Source of the DNA: Sphingomonadales bacterium
Lineage (GTDB): Bacteria > Pseudomonadota > Alphaproteobacteria > Sphingomonadales > Sphingomonadaceae
DNA: 15,787 nucleotides
Direction: 5' to 3'
Assembly (NCBI GenBank): GCA_018067055.1
Contig: JAGPVK010000145.1
Location: forward strand, 1-15,787
Of the stretch, positions 15,781-15,787 are shown in pieces. Within the stretch, counting starts at the first letter, position 1; each line of letters begins with the position of its first letter. A model generated the notes under the pieces. It made no database searches. It saw nothing but the letters and a program-made list of their open reading frames with translations, and had not been told where the DNA came from. A program made the translations under genes and the position numbers.

Positions 15781-15787
15781 TGCTATG

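Noticed and set aside
15705..15787. Open plus-strand frame from ATG 15705 to the right edge
   Set aside because: It has only about 27 codons, has no ribosome binding site and overlaps the candidate thiolase promoter. The frame is cut by the window edge and cannot be judged.

Overview
The window looks like a chromosomal piece of a moderately GC-rich alphaproteobacterium, most likely of the Sphingomonadales. This is inferred from the TonB-dependent receptor next to a catabolic cluster, the type B PutA without a DNA-binding domain, the codon use, and the fatty-acid genes with TTG starts. No tRNA, rRNA, CRISPR array, insertion sequence or phage gene was seen. Almost the whole window is coding.

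Region 1 (1-5732, + strand) begins with the last 111 codons of a TonB-dependent outer-membrane receptor. Its stop codon overlaps the first possible start of a divergent cyclophilin-like protein (TGATG). Then come hyuA and hyuB, the two subunits of an ATP-dependent hydantoinase/5-oxoprolinase-type enzyme, overlapping by ATGA. A zinc-independent quinone-oxidoreductase-like dehydrogenase follows after 87 bp with a strong ribosome binding site. The layout suggests uptake of a substrate through the outer membrane, then ring opening of a cyclic amide or imide. The substrate cannot be read from the sequence.

Region 2 (5811-9437, + strand) is one very large gene, putA, for the bifunctional proline dehydrogenase/P5C dehydrogenase that oxidises proline to glutamate. 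It lies 78 bp after the dehydrogenase gene and may be cotranscribed with it. A hairpin with a nearby T-run follows it.

Region 3 (9438-15787) is a fatty-acid oxidation cluster. A 218-bp intergenic stretch holds the possible terminator, a possible promoter and a 7-bp inverted repeat. Next on the + strand are a FadB/FadJ-type hydratase/3-hydroxyacyl-CoA dehydrogenase and a fatty-acyl-CoA synthetase that starts with TTG. Converging on these from the other strand is a thiolase-tesB pair, and the two operons end only 3 bp apart. Together the genes provide fatty-acid activation, hydration, the second oxidation, thiolysis and thioester hydrolysis. The acyl-CoA dehydrogenase is not in the window. A plausible promoter for the thiolase operon and a 10-bp perfect palindrome lie in the last 110 bp.

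I found no clear new defence or mobile system. The most unusual item is the cyclophilin with a degenerate active site, coupled to a TonB receptor and a HyuAB pair, followed by proline oxidation.
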